NCBI GenBank assembly: GCA_903828685.1 | Contig: CAIKNB010000085.1 | Coordinates: 1 to 17,377 of the forward strand | From: Candidatus Uhrbacteria bacterium | Lineage (GTDB): Bacteria > Patescibacteriota > Patescibacteriia > 2-12-FULL-60-25 | Length of the DNA: 17,377 nucleotides | Direction of reading: 5' to 3' | Shown: one piece after another, positions 14,359 to 17,377 of the stretch | How positions within the stretch are numbered: position 1 is the stretch's first letter | How the letters are laid out: each line of letters starts with the position of its first letter | The notes under the pieces: generated by a model | Databases searched by the model: none | What the model was told of the DNA's origin: nothing | What the model saw: only the letters and a program-made list of their open reading frames with translations | Translations under genes and position numbers: made by a program

Positions 14359-15623
14359 AAGACCGACTTATCGTAGGACTCGACCTGGGATCGTCGCAAA
14401 TCCGGCTTGCCGTCGGACAGGTGGCTTATGATACGGAAAAACATCCTCACTTGAATATCATCGGCGCCGTTGAGACTCCGTCCCAAGGCATATCCAAAGG
14501 CAGCATCACGTCCCTGGAAGATGCGATAAGCGCAATTTCGGCGTGCCTGGAGCAAGCAGAGCGCATGATCGGCATGCCTTTGAGCGAGGCCACGGTGGGC
14601 ATCGGCGGCACTTCGGTGAGTTCGCTCGAGGCCAAAGGCGTAATCGGCGTATCGCGATCCGACGGTGAGATCCGCGCCGAAGACGTAGCTCGGGCGCTCG
14701 AAGCGGCTCGCGCCTACATCAACCCGGCCAACCAAGAAATCATCCACATCGTACCGCGGAGCTTTTCCGTGGACGGCCAAGTCGGCATCAAAGATGCCAT
14801 CGGCATGCAAGGCATCCGGCTCGAGGTGGATACTTTGATCGTCCAGGGGCTCTCGTCGCACGTCAGGAACTTGACCAAAGCCGTATTCCGCACAGGTTTG
14901 GATATTTCCTATCTGGTCTACGCGCCTCTAGCCGTGGCCGAAGCCGTGACCACGCCGCGCCAGCGCGAGCTGGGCGTGTGCGTACTGTGCATCGGGGCTT
15001 CCACCACGGGCGTTTCCGTATATGAGAACGGCGAGCTCCTGCGCGCCGTGACCCTGCCCATCGGCGCCGACCATATCACTTCTGATATTGCCATCGGCTT
15101 GCGCGTGTCGCTCGAGGCCGCGGAGCGCATCAAGATCATGCACGGCACAGCCAATGCCGAATCCTTGCCCAAGCGGGGAGCGGAGATTGACCTGATAGAT
15201 TTCGGCACGGGCCAAAACGAAATGGTTCCCTTGCGTTTCATCTCCGAGATCATCGAGGCGCGCGTAGAAGAAATCTTTGAAAAGGTTGACGTGGAACTCA
15301 AAAAGATAGACCGCGAAGGCATGCTGCCGGCCGGCATCGTGCTCTCGGGCGGCGGCTCAAAGCTGCCGGGCATGGTCGAAGTAGGCAAGCGCGTGCTGCG
15401 CCTGCCCTGCGCTTATGGCATCACGGCGGTCGAAAGCTCCATGCCCGAGCTCATCCAGGATCCGTCGTTCAGCGCTGCCGCAGGTTTGATACTTTGGACC
15501 TATGACAACGAGCGCCGCGAAGACGGCATGGCAAAGATTTCGGGTAGAGGACTCAAAGGCAACGAGTTGCTAGACAAGATCGGTAAGCCGCTGAAGAAAA
15601 TCTTCAAATCATTCATTCCCTAG
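14355..15623 (+). CDS. ftsA: Cell division protein FtsA
   Basis: FtsA is an actin-like ATPase that tethers FtsZ to the membrane. The protein has 422 residues. The phosphate-1 loop GLDLGSSQIRLAVG is at 8-21. The 1C subdomain region (SQGISKGSITSLEDA, VGIGGTSVSS) follows. Phosphate-2 is at about 209-223 (CIGASTTGVSVYENG), with PIGADHITSDIA after it. The adenosine loop LSGGGSKLPG is at 330-339. The C-terminus (about 404-422, LLDKIGKPLKKIFKSFIP) is a basic amphipathic helix, the expected membrane-targeting sequence. The start at 14355 overlaps the dgkA stop (ATGA) and is preceded by AGGA at a usable distance, the only reasonable Shine-Dalgarno in the window. The usual phosphate-2 Asp is Cys212. 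It is the last gene of the upstream transcript, with a terminator 20 bases downstream. Confidence 0.95.
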   Translation: MKDRLIVGLDLGSSQIRLAVGQVAYDTEKHPHLNIIGAVETPSQGISKGSITSLEDAISAISACLEQAERMIGMPLSEATVGIGGTSVSSLEAKGVIGVSRSDGEIRAEDVARALEAARAYINPANQEIIHIVPRSFSVDGQVGIKDAIGMQGIRLEVDTLIVQGLSSHVRNLTKAVFRTGLDISYLVYAPLAVAEAVTTPRQRELGVCVLCIGASTTGVSVYENGELLRAVTLPIGADHITSDIAIGLRVSLEAAERIKIMHGTANAESLPKRGAEIDLIDFGTGQNEMVPLRFISEIIEARVEEIFEKVDVELKKIDREGMLPAGIVLSGGGSKLPGMVEVGKRVLRLPCAYGITAVESSMPELIQDPSFSAAAGLILWTYDNERREDGMAKISGRGLKGNELLDKIGKPLKKIFKSFIP

Positions 15624-15643
15624 AGTGCGAAGCTTAAGAGGGG

Positions 15644-15665
15644 AACGGGCCAAGGCCCGTTTTTT
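15644..15665 (+). terminator. Rho-independent terminator after ftsA
   Basis: An 8-bp perfect inverted repeat AACGGGCC / GGCCCGTT (15644-15651 and 15654-15661) is followed by a T run reaching 15665. In RNA the loop would open to CAAG, with a stem of about 7 pairs. It lies 20 bases after the ftsA stop and separates the upstream operon from ftsZ. Confidence 0.88.
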
Positions 15666-15681
15666 GGTTGGCCTGGATGCG

Positions 15682-15708
15682 TCTTGACAGGTTTAATTAT
15701 TTCTTGAC
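15682..15708 (+). repeat. Direct repeat TCTTGAC, 20-base period, over the ftsZ -35 region
   Basis: TCTTGAC occurs at 15682-15688 and 15702-15708, exactly 20 bases apart. The downstream copy contains the -35 box; the upstream copy contains a consensus TTGACA without a convincing -10 box at 16-18 bases. It could be an operator read on one face of the helix, a second weak promoter, or chance. Confidence 0.4.
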
Positions 15709-15732
15709 GCTAGGTCTTCAAATCTGTATGCT
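15704..15732 (+). promoter_or_regulatory. Sigma70-type promoter for ftsZ
   Basis: A -35 box TTGACG (15704-15709) and a -10 box TATGCT (15727-15732) are separated by exactly 17 bases. Transcription would start near 15739-15741, giving a leader of about 60 bases before the ATG at 15799. The site lies directly downstream of the ftsA terminator, as expected for an independent ftsZ transcript. A second TTGACA at 15684-15689 lies 20 bases upstream. Confidence 0.75.
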
Positions 15733-15798
15733 TTTCCTAAAGAGACAAATCTTGGCTCAATAAAGCGAATTTTGAATACATTTTGTACTCATAAACAT

Positions 15799-17124
15799 AT
15801 GGCGGAAATCAAACCAGAGATCGAGACCTTTGCGAAAATCAAGGTCGTAGGTGTAGGCGGTTCGGGCGGTTCGGCAATCAACCGCATGATCGCGTCAAAA
15901 ATCCGCGGCGTTGAGTTTATTGCCGTGAATACCGATGTCCAGGCTCTGCATTATTCGCAGGCCCAAACCAAGCTGCACATCGGCAAGACCGTGACGCGTG
16001 GCTTGGGTGCGGGCATGGATCCGGAAATCGGCGCGCGTGCGGCCGAGGAAAGCGCCAACGAACTCAAAGAGATGCTCAAAGGCGCTGACATGGTTTTCAT
16101 CACCTGCGGCTTAGGCGGCGGCACAGGCACAGGCGCAGCTCCCAAGGTGGCCGAGATGGCCAGGGAGCAAGGCGCGCTCACCGTTGCCGTGGTCACGCGC
16201 CCTTTCGCTTTCGAAGGCGCACAGCGCCGCGCCATCGCGGACTCGGGCCACGAGCGCCTGGCCGAGATGGTGGATACCATCATCACCATACCCAACGACC
16301 GCGTGCTGCAGATCATCGACCGCAAAACCTCGCTCTTGGACGCCTTCGAGATCGTGGATGACGTGTTGCGCCAAGGCGTGCAAGGTATCTCTGAGCTCAT
16401 CACCGTTCCCGGACTCATCAACGTGGACTTCGCGGATGTGCGCGCCATCATGGCGAGCAAAGGCTCGGCACTCATGGGCATCGGCCGAGGCAGCGGCGAG
16501 AACCGCGCTGCCGAAGCAGCTAAGGCCGCCATCGCTTCACCGCTTTTGGAAGTCTCGATTGACGGCGCTAAAGGCATCCTGTTCACCATCACCGGCGGTT
16601 CCAACTTGGCCATGTATGAAGTTTCCGAAGCAGCCAAGGTCATTACCCAGTCCGTAGACCCGTCAGCCAAAGTAATTTTCGGCGCCATCATCGACGAGGC
16701 GCTCAAGGACGAAATCAAGATCACGGTCGTGGCCACAGGCTTTGACATGCGCCAAGGCATGCCTAAAAAAGCGGCTTTCGGTTCGGGCGTGTTCCCGCGT
16801 CCGGCCCAGGCCGAGAATCTGGAACACATTTCGTTCGCCGGCCGTCCCGCGCCTTCCGCCGCTCCGACTTATTCAGCTCCGCCCGCGCGCCAACCTGCGT
16901 CCGAGGCTCCGGCGCCTGTCCAGGCAGCCCCAGCTCCGGAACCCAGAGAGATGCCGCGCCCTGAACCGACCCCGGCCGCAGTGCAGCCGCATGTCCAAGC
17001 GCCGACCTATTCACCGGTTCAGCCCTCGCGCCCCCCGATGCCTCCGGCCAGCCGCGTGCCAGCCGCCAAAACAGAAGACGAAGAACTCGAAATCCCAGCT
17101 TTCATCCGCAAGAAGATGATGTAG
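15799..17124 (+). CDS. ftsZ: Cell division protein FtsZ
   Basis: FtsZ is the tubulin-like GTPase that forms the division ring. The protein has 441 residues. The N-terminal nucleotide fold starts KIKVVGVGGSGGSAINRM. The tubulin signature GGGTGTG is at 106-112. The T7 synergy loop NVDFADVRAIM starts at Asn208, with Asp210 and Asp213 in place. The core ends near residue 318. It is followed by a disordered Pro/Ala/Glu-rich linker of about 105 residues and the C-terminal conserved peptide LEIPAFIRKK (430-439), which binds FtsA. The ATG at 15799 gives the normal MAEIKPEIETFAKIKV start; an in-frame TTG at 15772 would add nine residues atypical of the family. No Shine-Dalgarno is visible. It has its own promoter and is separated from ftsA by a terminator. 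Confidence 0.97.
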   Translation: MAEIKPEIETFAKIKVVGVGGSGGSAINRMIASKIRGVEFIAVNTDVQALHYSQAQTKLHIGKTVTRGLGAGMDPEIGARAAEESANELKEMLKGADMVFITCGLGGGTGTGAAPKVAEMAREQGALTVAVVTRPFAFEGAQRRAIADSGHERLAEMVDTIITIPNDRVLQIIDRKTSLLDAFEIVDDVLRQGVQGISELITVPGLINVDFADVRAIMASKGSALMGIGRGSGENRAAEAAKAAIASPLLEVSIDGAKGILFTITGGSNLAMYEVSEAAKVITQSVDPSAKVIFGAIIDEALKDEIKITVVATGFDMRQGMPKKAAFGSGVFPRPAQAENLEHISFAGRPAPSAAPTYSAPPARQPASEAPAPVQAAPAPEPREMPRPEPTPAAVQPHVQAPTYSPVQPSRPPMPPASRVPAAKTEDEELEIPAFIRKKMM

Positions 17125-17179
17125 CGCGAGACATGGAAGATGTGGCATGGAACATGTATCATGAGCGTGTTCCTGACTT
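17125..17179 (+). other. ftsZ-nrdR intergenic region
   Basis: These 55 bases hold no clear terminator. CATGGAA occurs twice (17132-17138 and 17146-17152). An inverted repeat GGAACA (17149-17154) / TGTTCC (17168-17173) with a 13-base spacer ends six bases before the nrdR ATG. There is a TATCAT at 17157-17162 but no matching -35 box, so nrdR may be cotranscribed with ftsZ. Confidence 0.35.
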
Positions 17180-17377
17180 ATGAACTGCCCAGTTTGCAAT
17201 CACGCAGAAACCAAAGTCGTTGATACGCGCCTGGCGGCCGAAGGTTCGGCTATCCGCCGACGCCGCGAGTGCGAACACTGCGGTTATCGTTTTTCCACCA
17301 GCGAGGAGGTGGAGCTTTTGGATTTGGCCGTGGTCAAGCGCAACGGCGCGCGCGAGGCGTATTCGCGCGACAAGAGG
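17180..17377 (+). CDS. nrdR: Transcriptional repressor NrdR (3' partial)
   Basis: The first 66 residues are present, and the frame is open at the window end. The N-terminal zinc ribbon is complete: Cys3 and Cys6 (MNCPVC), then Cys31 and Cys34 (CEHC), with the family-typical AIRRRREC stretch (24-31) and GYRFST. The ATP-cone domain begins near residue 50 (VVKRNGAREAYSRDK). NrdR senses ATP/dATP and represses ribonucleotide reductase genes; full-length members have about 150 residues. No Shine-Dalgarno sequence precedes the ATG. The position right after ftsZ suggests coupling of nucleotide supply with division, but that is inference. Confidence 0.95.
   Translation, partial: MNCPVCNHAETKVVDTRLAAEGSAIRRRRECEHCGYRFSTSEEVELLDLAVVKRNGAREAYSRDKR

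Noticed and set aside
13971..14861. Minus-strand open frame of 296 codons
   Set aside because: It spans dgkA and the start of ftsA, both unmistakable genes on the + strand.
15684..15712. Second complete promoter using TTGACA at 15684
   Set aside because: No acceptable -10 box occurs 16-18 bases downstream (sequence around 15706-15712 is GACGCTA-like).
15772..15798. Upstream TTG start for ftsZ
   Set aside because: The nine extra residues (MNTFCTHKH) do not fit the family, while the ATG at 15799 gives a standard start.
15951..16829. Minus-strand open frame of 292 codons
   Set aside because: It is antisense to ftsZ; the Ser/Met-rich, low-information translation is a typical shadow.
1..17377. 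CRISPR array, tRNA/rRNA genes, insertion sequence or prophage
   Set aside because: No regularly spaced identical repeats, no cloverleaf or rRNA sequence, and no transposase or integrase motifs were seen on either strand.

Overview
The window looks like a piece of a Patescibacteria (Candidate Phyla Radiation) chromosome. The ABY1/Uhrbacteria-Magasanikbacteria side of that group is plausible, but this is inference. The grounds are: a giant cysteine-rich, multi-Ig surface protein anchored by a VirB2/TrbC-pilin-like hydrophobic segment; small membrane proteins with thrombospondin-type-3 calcium repeats; near absence of Shine-Dalgarno sequences; and a compact ybeY-dgkA-ftsA-ftsZ-nrdR core block. 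All real genes are on the + strand. TGA works as a stop at four tightly packed gene ends, so the UGA-glycine code of Gracilibacteria/Absconditabacteria does not apply.

Layout. (1) 1-10736: the 3' part of one enormous ORF (at least 3577 residues, start outside the window). It encodes an N-terminally anchored extracellular mosaic of SbsA-type Ig-like domains, four IPT/TIG-like domains, thirteen DUF4215/'Myxococcus cysteine-rich' repeats in three blocks, a stretch resembling the soluble part of a type II secretion pseudopilin (GspG-like), a carboxypeptidase-regulatory-like domain, and large regions I cannot assign. (2) 10739-13547: three small single-pass membrane proteins. The first (97 aa) is unrecognised. 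The other two are diverged paralogues with a proline-rich stalk, TSP3 calcium-binding motifs and a shared C-terminal domain; one also has an Fn3 domain. (3) 13544-15623: ybeY (rRNA maturation endonuclease), dgkA (diacylglycerol/undecaprenol kinase) and ftsA (divisome membrane tether of FtsZ). (4) A hairpin terminator and a good sigma70-type promoter at 15644-15732. (5) 15799-17124: ftsZ. (6) 17180 to the window end: the N-terminal 66 residues of nrdR.

Genes (1) to (3) are separated by only -4 to +6 bases and show no internal terminator, so the giant surface protein, its small membrane partners and ftsA appear to share one transcript that ends right after ftsA. ftsZ has its own promoter. Expression of a surface structure would then be tied to FtsA production while FtsZ is controlled separately.

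The most interesting observations are the GspG-like module buried in the giant protein, two internal amphipathic segments ending in signal-peptidase-like A-x-A/V-x-A sites that could cut it into three pieces, the operon link to cell division, and the SD-less starts that mostly share an ATATG context. All family assignments are from reading the translated sequence; no database search was run.
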